A stretch of 64,000 bases of DNA. Source: Xenophilus sp. E41. Its GTDB lineage: Bacteria > Pseudomonadota > Gammaproteobacteria > Burkholderiales > Burkholderiaceae_C. This document shows positions 1 through 8,067 of the stretch, one piece after another. Location of the stretch: positions 149,712 through 213,711 of the forward strand of contig NZ_QPIB01000009.1 in NCBI RefSeq assembly GCF_003671765.1. Reading direction: 5' to 3'. A program made the translations under genes and the position numbers. The stretch's first letter is position 1. Every line of letters begins with the position of its first letter. The notes under the pieces were generated by a model. The model did not search any database. It was not told the origin of the DNA and worked only from the letters and a program-made list of their open reading frames with translations.

Positions 1-63
1 GACAGCAACGACGTCAAGATCAACGTCAACATCGTTCGTCGCAAAGACAACGCTGACGAATGA
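1..63 (+). CDS. 3' end of a phage gene upstream of the terminase region
   Basis: Frame 1 is open from the first base to a TGA at 61-63 and would encode the last 20 residues of a protein (DSNDVKINVNIVRRKDNADE). The stop overlaps the next gene's ATG (ATGA), the usual sign of translational coupling in phage late operons. By position, just before the large terminase region, the terminase small subunit is the best guess, but 20 residues cannot prove it. Confidence 0.45.
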   Translation, partial: DSNDVKINVNIVRRKDNADE

Positions 64-338
64 TTCGGGGGCCACGCAAGCGTCGCCCATTCACCGAAGA
101 AGCACTAAAGAGAAGAGCAGCGTCACGGGTCGCCACCCTAGCTGCATGGTCCGCTGAATGGGAGCGGCCCTCTCACTACGAACTCGTTGAAGGACTCACG
201 CGGGAGCACTCGCCTGAGTTCTTCAAGCTTGTCCACGCCCTGCGCAAGGAGTGGCTGTACCAGAAGCGCGGGGCCATGTTCAGCGCCCAGGCGCAGGCGA
301 AGAAGCGCATCAGGGAGGCCAAGCAACGTGGAGCTTGA
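60..338 (+). CDS. Small basic phage protein of unknown function upstream of terL
   Basis: A 92-residue, Arg/Lys-rich protein with no recognised motif. Its start overlaps the stop of the preceding frame (ATGA at 60-63), and its end overlaps the GTG start of the terminase by 11 bases, so it is translationally coupled on both sides. The charged helical composition would suit a small DNA-packaging or regulatory protein, but that is inference only. Confidence 0.6.
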   Translation: MIRGPRKRRPFTEEALKRRAASRVATLAAWSAEWERPSHYELVEGLTREHSPEFFKLVHALRKEWLYQKRGAMFSAQAQAKKRIREAKQRGA

Positions 339-1638
339 CCTTGACCTTCTTCCGCACCAAGCAGAGTTCATAGAGGACACGACAACCCGTGACCTGGCTC
401 TTGTCGGTGGCCGTGGCTGCGGAAAGACCTACTCACTTTGTCTAAAGCTCATCACGCTCGCTGCGCTCCAAGCCGGTCACGTGGGAGCCGCGCTGTCACC
501 GACTGGGACGATGGCTGAAAAGGTACTGATACCTGGGATGCACGAAGCCCTGCAGCAGCACGGCATCAAGTACGAGTACCACGGCAGTTACCGCCGCTTC
601 AAACTCTTCTTTGGTCGAAAGCACACGATCATCCACATCCTTAGCGCCACGAACATTCGAGACGCGCTCGGTCTCAATTTGGCTTTCTTCGGCATCGACG
701 AAGCTGACACGATGAACACGGAGGTTGCGCTTGAATCATGGCGCAAGTTGTCCGGCGCACTTCGAGCAGGCAATCCAGCCTACCAGCAGAAGGTGGCCGT
801 CTCTACGCCCGAAGGATTCGGCTTCATGCATCAGCATTGGGTTGATTCGTTGAACGACGACAACCGCTCGATGCGCCGGCTGATCCGAGGCAAGACGCTC
901 GACAACCCGTTCCTTCCACCGAACTACCTTGATGACCTTCGAGCGACATACCCAGCGCACTACCTGAACGCGTACTTGAACGGCGAGTTCGTCAACATGG
1001 CGGGCCGAGCCGTCTACGACCACTACAGCTTCGAGGATGGTGCGAACCTCACCAACCTCACTCTCGGCGATCTTGATCCTACTGAACGACTCCTCATTGG
1101 CGTGGACTTCAACGTCGAAGGCATGTCAGCAGTGATCGCAGTGCAGCGTGGTCAAGAAGTGCACGTCGTAGACGAACTGCTTGGTGCGTTCAACACGCAG
1201 GCGCTCATTGATCAAATCAAGGAAGAGTACACGGGGAAGCAGTTGCTGGTCTTCCCCGACCCCGCTGGCAACCAGCGCAAGTCAAGTACTACGAACACCG
1301 ATCACGGGCTGATTCGTCAAGCCGCAATGCCAATGCGCTTGATGTCTTCACACCCGCGCGTCCGCGACCGCGTCAACTCAGTCAACGCGATGTTCAAAAA
1401 CGGCAATGGCGACCGTCGGCTGCTCGTCAACAAGCAGACGTGTCCAGGTCTCCACAAGTCGCTGATGACTCAGGTTTGGGATAGCAACGACAAGCCAAAA
1501 AAGAACGTGCCCATTGGGCTGCCAAGCACGAAGAACACGTACATCGACGGCCCACTCGATGCGCTCGGCTACATGATCTACACGAATTGGCCTGTTCGCG
1601 GCTTCGGCGCCTCAAACATCAAGCTCGTAGGCGTCTAA
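328..1638 (+). CDS. Phage terminase large subunit
   Basis: ATP-driven DNA packaging motor and endonuclease. From the GTG at 328 the protein is 436 residues. Walker A is GGRGCGKT at 27-34, Walker B is FFGIDEAD with D124/E125, the coupling motif STPEGF is near 159-164, and the RNase H-like nuclease domain begins at GVDFNV with D260. I chose GTG 328 because CAGGGAGGCC just upstream is a good ribosome-binding site and the product then begins like the family. A longer frame from ATG 187 would add 47 residues of low-complexity Arg/Ser that shadow the preceding gene. Confidence 0.93.
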   Translation: MELDLDLLPHQAEFIEDTTTRDLALVGGRGCGKTYSLCLKLITLAALQAGHVGAALSPTGTMAEKVLIPGMHEALQQHGIKYEYHGSYRRFKLFFGRKHTIIHILSATNIRDALGLNLAFFGIDEADTMNTEVALESWRKLSGALRAGNPAYQQKVAVSTPEGFGFMHQHWVDSLNDDNRSMRRLIRGKTLDNPFLPPNYLDDLRATYPAHYLNAYLNGEFVNMAGRAVYDHYSFEDGANLTNLTLGDLDPTERLLIGVDFNVEGMSAVIAVQRGQEVHVVDELLGAFNTQALIDQIKEEYTGKQLLVFPDPAGNQRKSSTTNTDHGLIRQAAMPMRLMSSHPRVRDRVNSVNAMFKNGNGDRRLLVNKQTCPGLHKSLMTQVWDSNDKPKKNVPIGLPSTKNTYIDGPLDALGYMIYTNWPVRGFGASNIKLVGV

Positions 1639-1649
1639 CCAGTGCGCAA

Positions 1650-1672
1650 GTAAATAAGAACAACAAAGGGAG
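1650..1672 (+). promoter_or_regulatory. TAAATA motif plus A-rich leader before the portal gene
   Basis: TAAATA at 1651-1656 runs into AAGAACAACAAAGGGAG, which ends in a strong Shine-Dalgarno. Close versions of this A-rich leader precede the capsid gene (3738-3754) and the tail tube gene (6033-6052). TAAATA occurs at eight other junctions. It may be a late promoter element or a leader shared by strongly expressed virion genes; function not shown. Confidence 0.35.
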
Positions 1673-1680
1673 ACTCAGTA

Positions 1681-3003
1681 ATGCCCGTTGCAACACAACA
1701 CCCAGCCTACGTCAAGCTGCTGCCAAAGGTCGCGAAGACCGAGGACGCATTCGCTGGCGACGTGCTGGATTACGTTCCAAGGCTCAGCACACAGACCGAA
1801 AAGGACTGGAAGGCAATGGTAGATAGACCAGCCTTCTATAACGTCACAGAGCGCACGACGCAGGCGCTCGTTGGCGCCTTAATCCGCAAGCCATACACCC
1901 TCGAAGGCGTTGCGGGCGACGTACCTCACACCGATGAGACGACCTTTGACGAATTCATCCAGCGGTCCTACAAGCAGCTCCTGCTGAGCGGTCGTCTCGG
2001 TCTTCATGTGGACTACGACGAGGCAGCAGGCTCGCCAAAGCTCATCGCCTATGAGTTCTGCAACATCATCAACTGGTCGAAAGACTTTGTCGTCATCGAA
2101 GAGCACATCACAGAGCCAAACCCCGATGACCCTTTTGAGCTTGTCAGTGTTCCTCAGTGGCGTGAGCTGCGCCTCGTTGACGGCCTCTATGTTGTCCGGA
2201 TCTGGCGAAAGATCAGCGAGAACTCCTATGAGGTCATCGCAGAGCAAGAACCGACCATCCGTGGCGCTCGACTCGACTACATCCCTTTCTGGTTCGTCAC
2301 CCCATACGACTGCTCAAAAGACGTGTACGCGCCACCACTGGCGGGTCTTGCAGACCTCAATGTCGCGCACTTCAGGCTAACTGTTGACCTCTACCACGGC
2401 GCCCACTTTGCTGCATTGCCGACCCCTTGGGTGTCTGGGACCCTGTTCACCGTTGACGGTCTACCGCCTCAACAGATCAGGATTGGCAGTGAAAACTTCA
2501 TTCACCTAGAGCAAGGTTCAACGATTGGCTACCTTGAGCCCAACGGACAAGGTCTGCCACGCATTGAGTCAATGGCGAAAGGCGTTGAAGAGCAAATGTA
2601 TGCGGCCGGGTCAAGGCTGCTCACCGTCAAGCGAGGCGTCGAAAGCGCCGAGGCTTTGCAGCTCCGTTCCGGCTCTGAAAGCGCCACGCTGGAAACGCTG
2701 GCGTCTGCACTAGAGCAAGGATTGCAGCTTGCCTTGAATTGCTACAACGCATGGGCAGGGTCGGCCGTGGAGCCAGAAGTCGCCCTCAATCGTGACTTCA
2801 CCGCAGCGATGCTCGACCCGCAGCAAATGTCTGCGCTGCTCAACCTCTACAGCGCAGGCGTCATCACGCTTGAGTCGCTGATGCAGAAGTTGTACGAAGG
2901 CGAGGTAGTTGCTGACCCAATTGTTGAGGTCGCAATGCTCGCTGAACAGCCAAAGCCGCAAGCTGATGCGCCTAGCGATGAGGTTTCACCACCAGCGCAA
3001 TAA
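1681..3003 (+). CDS. Phage portal protein, DUF4055 family
   Basis: 440-residue protein forming the dodecameric portal through which DNA enters the capsid. The N-terminus (MPVATQHPAYVKLL) and overall pattern match the DUF4055 portal family, and the position directly after the terminase and before a scaffold and capsid gene is the canonical portal position. The C-terminus is Pro/Ala/Ser-rich and probably disordered. The stop codon TAA at 3001 is part of a TAAATA motif. The start ATG has GGGAG eight bases upstream. Family assignment is from recognition of the pattern, not a search. Confidence 0.87.
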   Translation: MPVATQHPAYVKLLPKVAKTEDAFAGDVLDYVPRLSTQTEKDWKAMVDRPAFYNVTERTTQALVGALIRKPYTLEGVAGDVPHTDETTFDEFIQRSYKQLLLSGRLGLHVDYDEAAGSPKLIAYEFCNIINWSKDFVVIEEHITEPNPDDPFELVSVPQWRELRLVDGLYVVRIWRKISENSYEVIAEQEPTIRGARLDYIPFWFVTPYDCSKDVYAPPLAGLADLNVAHFRLTVDLYHGAHFAALPTPWVSGTLFTVDGLPPQQIRIGSENFIHLEQGSTIGYLEPNGQGLPRIESMAKGVEEQMYAAGSRLLTVKRGVESAEALQLRSGSESATLETLASALEQGLQLALNCYNAWAGSAVEPEVALNRDFTAAMLDPQQMSALLNLYSAGVITLESLMQKLYEGEVVADPIVEVAMLAEQPKPQADAPSDEVSPPAQ

Positions 3004-3047
3004 ATAACTCCGTCATCAACTACTGCCTCTCGGGGAGAGGACGACGG

Positions 3048-3719
3048 ATGCTTAGATTTGAAACGAACGAGGTACCAGCGGGGCTGGAAGCTCACTATGA
3101 AGACGCCGGCAACGGCATCTACAGACTGAAGGTTGAGGGTGTGGTTCCCACCTCTCAATTTGATGAACAAAAGAACAAGCTCAAAGAGTTTAGAGACAAC
3201 AACACAGAGCTCAAGCGACGTGTTGATGAGCTTTCAAGCTTTGAGACGATGTTCAAGAGCGGCGACTTTTCTGCGGAAAAGATCAATGCAAAGGTGAAGG
3301 AACAGGCTTCGGTGATGTCTTCAGAAATGAAGACCGCATACGAAGCGCAGATTGCGGAATTGGGCGCGTCCCTGCAAACGGCGAATGGTCGTCTTGAAAA
3401 GATCGTGCTTAACAACGCAGTCGCAGCCGCTGCTCTCAAACACGGGGTGAGTGAGACAGCACTAGAAGACGTGCTTGCGCGTGCCAAGGCAACCTTCAAG
3501 GTTGTCGATGGTGAGCTTCAAGCTGCTGACGATGTACGAGACGCCAAGGGCAATCCGTACACGATGGACAGCTGGATGGCGAGCCTCGCTGACAAGGCAA
3601 CGCATCTCTTCAAAGCATCTAGCGGTGCTGGTGCAGGAAAAACAGGAAGGCCATTCTTAACGCCTGAAAAGAAGTCCGGCGTGGACTTGATCTCGGCGGG
3701 ATTGGCAAAGCGTCGCTGA
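3048..3719 (+). CDS. Phage capsid scaffolding protein
   Basis: 223 residues. About the first 35 residues form a small folded lead, then a long charged coiled coil (roughly 36-125, EQKNKLKEFRDNNTELKRRV and onwards), and a basic C-terminus ending in LAKRR. This layout and the position directly before the major capsid gene are typical of GP20-like/DUF4355-like scaffolds that template procapsid assembly and leave the mature head. I see no protease domain. The preceding spacer (3004-3047) carries a short SD (GGGGAGAGGA). Confidence 0.82.
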   Translation: MLRFETNEVPAGLEAHYEDAGNGIYRLKVEGVVPTSQFDEQKNKLKEFRDNNTELKRRVDELSSFETMFKSGDFSAEKINAKVKEQASVMSSEMKTAYEAQIAELGASLQTANGRLEKIVLNNAVAAAALKHGVSETALEDVLARAKATFKVVDGELQAADDVRDAKGNPYTMDSWMASLADKATHLFKASSGAGAGKTGRPFLTPEKKSGVDLISAGLAKRR

Positions 3720-3737
3720 TTTAGACGCTCTCACAAC

Positions 3738-3754
3738 AAGAAGAACAAAGGGAG
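3738..3754 (+). promoter_or_regulatory. A-rich leader and Shine-Dalgarno of the capsid gene
   Basis: AAGAAGAACAAAGGGAG lies just upstream of the ATG at 3761 and nearly repeats the leader of the portal gene. An unstructured A-rich stretch before the ribosome-binding site fits high translation of the most abundant virion protein. No TAAATA hexamer accompanies this copy. Confidence 0.35.
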
Positions 3755-3760
3755 CCAACC

Positions 3761-4714
3761 ATGGCAATTATCACTCTCTCCGAAATCAAGAAGCTTGGCT
3801 ACGACGACCTCTCCGCAGGTCTGGCTGAGTCGATTATCTCCGTCAACCCGCTGTACTCGATGCTGCCGTTCAACTCGGTCAACGGCAACGCGTACGCATT
3901 CAACCGCGAAGCTACTCTTGCAACTGCAAAGGCTGCAGGTCGCGGCGCATCAACGACTTCGGTCAAGGGCGCACCAACGTTCACGCAAGTGGCTCAGTCC
4001 CTCATCACTCTGATCGGTGATGCTGAGATTGCTGGCTACGATCTTGCACAGGGCATTGGTGAAGGCGCTGGCAATGATCCAGTCGCTATGCAGATCGCAT
4101 CGAAGGCTAAGGCTGTCGGTCGTGAATATCAGCGCTTGATGGTCGCTGGTGACTCAGCAACTCCAGCATCGACCAACGACAACGGCGTGACCAACGATGC
4201 TGAATTTGACGGCCTCATCAAGCTCATTGGCTCCGACTCTGCATTCGCTTCGCAGAAGCTCGACAAGGCAAATGCTGCTCTGACGCTCGACATGCTCGAT
4301 GAGCTGGTCGACCAAGTTAAGGCTGCAAAGGCTCAGTTCATCATGGCTGCACCTGCTGCTGTCCGCAAGATCAAGTCGCTCATGCGCGCTTCTGGCGGTG
4401 TTGAATACCGTGAACTTTCCGGCGAGCAAGTCGCTTCCTGGAACGGCATCCCAATCTTCGTCAACGACTTCATGGCGTCGGACTACGTTACTGGCACTGC
4501 TGGTAATCAGACCCACATCATCGCTGGTTGCTTTGACGACGGCACTCGCAAGCTCGGTGTCTCTGGCGTTATCCCACAGTCTGGCGGTCTGACCGTTGAC
4601 GACGTTGGCTTCGCTGAAGCGTCTGACTTCAAGATCATGCGCGTGAAGATGTACGCAACGATGGCTGTGCACTCGACCAAGTCGGTTGCAGGTCTTTGGA
4701 ACGTAGGCATCTAA
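3761..4714 (+). CDS. Phage major capsid protein
   Basis: 317 residues, the main shell protein. It starts MAIITLSEIKKLGYDD and has the mixed alpha/beta pattern and Gly/Ala-rich surface of HK97-fold capsid proteins. The length is within the usual 300-400 range, and it sits between the scaffold and head-tail connector genes. Codon use is the most regular of the phage genes, and its leader carries a strong Shine-Dalgarno, both fitting high expression. A factor-independent terminator follows 25 bases after the stop. No delta domain or protease site is obvious; scaffolding is supplied by the separate upstream gene. Confidence 0.87.
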   Translation: MAIITLSEIKKLGYDDLSAGLAESIISVNPLYSMLPFNSVNGNAYAFNREATLATAKAAGRGASTTSVKGAPTFTQVAQSLITLIGDAEIAGYDLAQGIGEGAGNDPVAMQIASKAKAVGREYQRLMVAGDSATPASTNDNGVTNDAEFDGLIKLIGSDSAFASQKLDKANAALTLDMLDELVDQVKAAKAQFIMAAPAAVRKIKSLMRASGGVEYRELSGEQVASWNGIPIFVNDFMASDYVTGTAGNQTHIIAGCFDDGTRKLGVSGVIPQSGGLTVDDVGFAEASDFKIMRVKMYATMAVHSTKSVAGLWNVGI

Positions 4715-4739
4715 GTCAATCCAAGTTGACCCAGTAAAT

Positions 4740-4766
4740 AAGGAGCGGCTCGTCCGCTCCTTTTCT
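4740..4766 (+). terminator. Intrinsic terminator after the major capsid gene
   Basis: GGAGCGG (4742-4748), loop CTCGT, CCGCTCC (4754-4760) followed by TTTTCTATTT. The flanking AA/TT extends the stem. It separates capsid from connector genes and could set a higher capsid dose. TAAATA at 4735-4740 abuts the stem, so if that motif is a promoter its transcript would start inside the hairpin. Confidence 0.75.
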
Positions 4767-4780
4767 ATTTGGAGGCTCCA

Positions 4781-5290
4781 TTGGCACTCACGCTTGGACA
4801 AAACACATACGCTGACGAAGACGCAGCAAGCGAGTACACCACGATGGCTGGCCTCGACGCACTGTCAAATCCGCAAACCAGCCTCGTGCAAGCCACGATG
4901 GCTCTTGACCGTCTTTACGGCAGTCGATTCATTGGCCGCAAGGCACAGCTTGATCAAAAGCTTGCATGGCCCCGCATACCGACCTCCAGTGATGTTTCCG
5001 TCTCTGATGATTGGTACTACACAGACTCTTTCGGCAACTACAGAGACTTCAACAGTGTACCCGCAGAGGTAATCCAGGCAACTGTTGAGCTTGCAGTCTT
5101 GCTTGAAGCGGGTTTTGACCTCTACGCCCAGCCAGAGCCTCTAGTCCTTGAGCTGAAAGAAAAGCTCGATGTGCTGGAGACGCAGGCAAAGTTTGCCTCT
5201 CCACGTCGTGACGAGGGCAACCTCTACAAGATCAACGTCATCTTGGCACCACTGCTCAGCCAGGGCGGAACGATCAAGGCGGTGCGTTGA
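4781..5290 (+). CDS. Head-tail connector, DnaT-like (DnaT_2) phage family
   Basis: 169 residues from TTG 4781, beginning MALTLGQNTYADEDAASEY. This opening is typical of the small phage proteins filed as 'putative DnaT-like ssDNA-binding' (DnaT_2), which in siphovirus maps sit in the adaptor/head-completion position directly after the capsid gene, as here. TTG 4781 is preferred over an in-frame TTG at 4769 because GGAGG at 4771-4775 is correctly spaced only for 4781. A DNA-replication role is unlikely; a head-completion role is inferred from position. Confidence 0.72.
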   Translation: MALTLGQNTYADEDAASEYTTMAGLDALSNPQTSLVQATMALDRLYGSRFIGRKAQLDQKLAWPRIPTSSDVSVSDDWYYTDSFGNYRDFNSVPAEVIQATVELAVLLEAGFDLYAQPEPLVLELKEKLDVLETQAKFASPRRDEGNLYKINVILAPLLSQGGTIKAVR

Positions 5291-5607
5291 TGGACTACCT
5301 GAAGAAGCAGACCAGCGCCACCAAGAGCATCACGAAGTTCGGTAATGGCCTGAACGCTGAACTCAACTACCTCGATACAGGCGCGAAGCAAAAGATTTCG
5401 TGCGTAGTCGTCTCGTCGGATGAAAGCTACCTTGAAGGCAGCGTGCACCGCAAGGCAAAGAGGGCGCTGGTGTCTGGTGCGCTTAAAACGGCGCCGAGAG
5501 CAAACGACTTCATTGTCATGGCGAAGCAGACGTTCACGATTCGCGAAGTCGAAGACCTAACGCCTGATGGCAAGACAACCATCATGTTCAAGCTGTTGGT
5601 GTCGTAA
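5290..5607 (+). CDS. Probable head-tail joining (head closure) protein
   Basis: 105 residues from ATG 5290, overlapping the preceding stop (TGATG). It has a small, mostly beta-strand pattern (KISCVVVSSDESYLEGSV, DFIVMAKQTFTIREVEDL) of the size usual for head-closure stoppers such as lambda FII or SPP1 gp16. Assigned mainly by position between adaptor and tail terminator; I do not recognise a named family. Confidence 0.6.
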   Translation: MDYLKKQTSATKSITKFGNGLNAELNYLDTGAKQKISCVVVSSDESYLEGSVHRKAKRALVSGALKTAPRANDFIVMAKQTFTIREVEDLTPDGKTTIMFKLLVS

Positions 5608-5618
5608 GGGGAGGGCGC

Positions 5619-6029
5619 ATGAACCTAAGCACCGCACGCACCATCCTTCTTGAGCACGCAAAGCTGCTGACGAACATTGGCCGTATTACTGTTGAGAACG
5701 ACAACTATGAGGCGAAGAACCGGGAGCCGTGGGCACGTTTCAGTCTCACGCCAGTAGAGACCATCGTTCAGACAGTTGGACAAGACCCATGGCTGCGCAT
5801 TGGCGGCCTTGCAACGATCCAGCTCTTTGAGCCTGTCGGCGTGGGAGCAGCCTCGCTGTTCACCAAAGCTGACGCTGTCATCGCCCACTTCAAGACCGCA
5901 TCGCGGCTTGGCACCTCACCTGACATCGTGCACATCGAAAAGTCTTTCGGCTCGAACACGATTGACGGTCCGTCCTTCTCCAGGCTGAACGTATACGTGC
6001 GTTGGTACGCCTTCACGCGTGACGCATAA
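5619..6029 (+). CDS. Tail terminator protein, DUF4128-like
   Basis: 136 residues. It begins with a helix (NLSTARTILLEHAKLL), then WARFSLTPVET, and closes with a beta strand (RLNVYVRWYAFTRDA). This matches the DUF4128/tail terminator pattern (lambda U-like), proteins that cap the tail tube and join it to the head. It is followed directly by the tail tube gene. Its TAA stop is the start of another TAAATA motif at 6027-6032. GGGGAGGG ahead of the ATG is a strong ribosome-binding site. Confidence 0.7.
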   Translation: MNLSTARTILLEHAKLLTNIGRITVENDNYEAKNREPWARFSLTPVETIVQTVGQDPWLRIGGLATIQLFEPVGVGAASLFTKADAVIAHFKTASRLGTSPDIVHIEKSFGSNTIDGPSFSRLNVYVRWYAFTRDA

Positions 6030-6055
6030 ATAAGAACTACAAGATTTAGGGAGCC
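6027..6055 (+). promoter_or_regulatory. TAAATA motif plus A-rich leader before the tail tube gene
   Basis: TAAATA at 6027-6032 overlaps the previous stop and is followed by AAGAACTACAAGATTTAGG and GAG, a diverged copy of the portal and capsid leaders. With the 1650 copy it makes the strongest case for a shared control element ahead of abundant virion genes. Confidence 0.35.
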
Positions 6056-6061
6056 CAAACA

Positions 6062-6970
6062 ATGGCATTCGCACAGAACTCACGTGTACAGGTTTTAACC
6101 GTACCGGAAACCAGCCTAGGTGTTACGCCTGCTACCCCGACCATGGCGCTTAAGCCAGTCGTTTCGAGTAGCGTGAACCTCACCAAGACCCTCATCAACT
6201 CAAATGCACTGACCGGCAATCGCCGCAAGAAGTTCTCCCGCCATGGCAACACGGCGGTCGGCGGGGAAATCGCAGTTGAGCTGTCGTATGGTCAGTTTGA
6301 CGACCTCATTGCTGGTGCAATGCTCAGCGACTGGACGACGGACGTGCTTCGCATTGGCACCACCCGTAAGTCGTTCAGTGTCGAAGTCGGCTCGCTGGAT
6401 GTGGCCCAGTACCAGCTCTTCAAGGGTGTCGTGCCTAACACCATGTCGGTTGACGTGGCACAGGACTCCATCATCGGTCTGTCCTTCGGCCTGATCGGCA
6501 AGAGCCAAACTACTGCTACTTCGACAGCGGCAACGACCGTCACCCCAGCTCTGTCCAATGAGCCAATGGTGCACAAGGAAGGCAGCATCTCTGTTGACGG
6601 CGTCGAACTCGGCATCGTCACCGCCTTCAGCTTCCAGATCGACAACGGCTACCAAGCTGCATACGCAATCGGCTCGGGCGACGCTGCTGACATTGCCTAC
6701 GGGCAAGCCGCAGTCACGGGCTCTATGACTGTCTACTTCCAAGACCTCGTCATGTACAACCGTTTCATCAATGAGACGCAGGTGGCTGTCGAGCTTGTGA
6801 CGGAAGACCCAGCGGGCAACAAGTACACCTGGCTGATGAACAACGTGCAGTTCAACACTGGCACTCTTCCGGTCGGTGGCGCTGGTCCACGCACCATCAC
6901 GATGTCCTTTGAGGCACTCGATGACGACGGAACACATGGGCCGCTGGAAATCACCCGCGAAGCTGCCTAA
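6062..6970 (+). CDS. Phage major tail tube protein
   Basis: 302 residues. Contains the repeated beta-strand pattern of tail tube subunits and, in the second half, a strand-rich domain (EGSISVDGVELGIVTAFSFQIDNG, then GSMTVYFQDL and TITMSFEALDDDG) typical of the phage tail tube superfamily that stacks as hexamers around the tape measure. The position after the tail terminator and before the chaperone gene pair is standard. The strong leader fits a high-copy protein. Its TAA overlaps the next ATG. Confidence 0.82.
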   Translation: MAFAQNSRVQVLTVPETSLGVTPATPTMALKPVVSSSVNLTKTLINSNALTGNRRKKFSRHGNTAVGGEIAVELSYGQFDDLIAGAMLSDWTTDVLRIGTTRKSFSVEVGSLDVAQYQLFKGVVPNTMSVDVAQDSIIGLSFGLIGKSQTTATSTAATTVTPALSNEPMVHKEGSISVDGVELGIVTAFSFQIDNGYQAAYAIGSGDAADIAYGQAAVTGSMTVYFQDLVMYNRFINETQVAVELVTEDPAGNKYTWLMNNVQFNTGTLPVGGAGPRTITMSFEALDDDGTHGPLEITREAA

Positions 6971-7260
6971 TGAGCAAGGTCAAGGCTGCGCAAGAGGAAT
7001 TGGTATCGGAGATTGCTGCGGACATGCTCTTTCGGATCATGCTCCGCACTCCAGTCGATACGGGTCTTCTGCAAAGCTCCTTTGAGATTCAAGACCTCAC
7101 CGCTGACGGCTTCACTATCGTCAACGACACCCCGTACGCGCTCTACGTTGAAGAGGGCACCGAAAAGATGGGACCAGCACACATGGTGCGGGCCACTCTT
7201 GAGGAACGACAAGAAATTGTTGATCGCGCGGCACTAACAATTAAAACAAGACTCGCATGA
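6970..7260 (+). CDS. HK97 gp10-like tail component
   Basis: 96 residues, start overlapping the tail tube stop (TAATG). The core RTPVDTGLLQSSFEI followed by NDTPYALYVEEGTEKMGPAHMV is the recognisable 'thPVDTGxLr...YaxyvEfGt' signature of the HK97 gp10 family. These proteins usually sit before the tail tube gene; here the gene follows it. The stop overlaps the start of the next gene (ATGA). Confidence 0.8.
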   Translation: MSKVKAAQEELVSEIAADMLFRIMLRTPVDTGLLQSSFEIQDLTADGFTIVNDTPYALYVEEGTEKMGPAHMVRATLEERQEIVDRAALTIKTRLA

Positions 7261-7652
7261 CCAAAGCAACATCCATCAAGGATTTTCACTCGAAGACCAA
7301 GTCAGTTAAAGTCCACAACCCCGAAGACCGGAACGATATCTTTCTGCGTGAAGACGGCTCGCCAGTGACCATCGAAATTGTTGGCCCATTTAGCGCAGAG
7401 TTCTTGAAGGCAAACATCGAGTGTCAACGTCAAAAGTTGAAACTTGAAGTTGAGCAAATTGGTGATCCTGAGGTCACTGAAAACATCAATCTTGAATTCC
7501 TGTCAAAGTTAATTGTTGGGTGGAACGCGCCAGAATTTTTCGGTGAATACAGCAAAGATGCGGCCCTTGCTTTGCTCATGGACCGTAAAACAAGCTGGAT
7601 CGCTTACCAAGTTGACGCCGCATTTAACAAGTTCGATTTTTTCAAAGGCTGA
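7257..7652 (+). CDS. Tail assembly chaperone, short form (gpG-like)
   Basis: 131-residue protein from ATG 7257 that terminates just after a slippery sequence. Acidic/helical in its middle (ECQRQKLKLEVEQIGDPEV), as in lambda gpG-type chaperones that coat the tape measure protein during tail assembly. The frame that follows it, before the tape measure gene, is in the -1 frame and lacks a good start, so the two are expected to be joined by frameshifting (separate entry). Function is assigned from this arrangement rather than sequence family. Confidence 0.8.
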   Translation: MTKATSIKDFHSKTKSVKVHNPEDRNDIFLREDGSPVTIEIVGPFSAEFLKANIECQRQKLKLEVEQIGDPEVTENINLEFLSKLIVGWNAPEFFGEYSKDAALALLMDRKTSWIAYQVDAAFNKFDFFKG

Positions 7653-8053
7653 CGGAAAGGCTGTGCAACTGGACGCGCCACCAAGTTGCACTTGATTCCG
7701 AGTACGAATCGGGCCTGACTGTCAGGGAAAATCTAAAGCGCATATCATCGCAGACAAAGAAATTGTTTGATGACGTGGTCAAGGAGCAAGGCGACGCTCT
7801 CCCACCTGCGGATAAATATCCTGAGCAGCTGGATTACTTGAACAGGATGTTTGTCGAACTCAGTAGATCACGCACGTACGATCATGGCTTCGCAAAATGT
7901 CTCTCCTTTGTGGAGATCAAGGCTTATCTCGAACTGACTGGCGCAAAGCTTGATTACGAAGAACTCCAGATAATCATTCAAGTGGATGATGCCTGGACGC
8001 ACCAGTACAACAAAGAGAGAGCAAACGAAAGACAACGCCAAGCTGCTAACTGA
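7257..8053 (+). CDS. Tail assembly chaperone, frameshifted long form (gpGT-like)
   Basis: Predicted by a -1 ribosomal frameshift at T-TTT-TTC (7637-7643). Reading GAT TTT TTC in the gpG frame and slipping back one base gives CAA as the next codon and an uninterrupted frame to 8053 (QRLTERLCNW, then HQVALDSEYESGLTV). Total about 265 residues: 129 shared plus 136 from the extension. In lambda the T extension contacts the tail tube protein. The extension has no plausible independent start near its 5' end (the first is a TTG at 7763 with no good SD), which supports the fusion. Confidence 0.82.
7637..7643 (+). other. Programmed -1 frameshift slippery heptamer T TTT TTC
   Basis: A canonical X-XXY-YYZ heptamer in the correct phase of the gpG frame, three codons before its TGA. 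After slippage both tRNAs can re-pair with TTT. Frame bookkeeping: gpG codons start at positions divisible by 3, the extension at positions leaving remainder 2, exactly the -1 frame. Confidence 0.85.
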
Positions 8054-8067
8054 AAAGGAAGGCAGCA

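Noticed and set aside
187..327. Upstream ATG start for the terminase
   Set aside because: Would add 47 low-complexity residues overlapping another gene; GTG 328 has a proper ribosome-binding site.
7813..7818. TAAATA inside the chaperone extension
   Set aside because: 250 bases from the next start and within coding sequence; probably chance.
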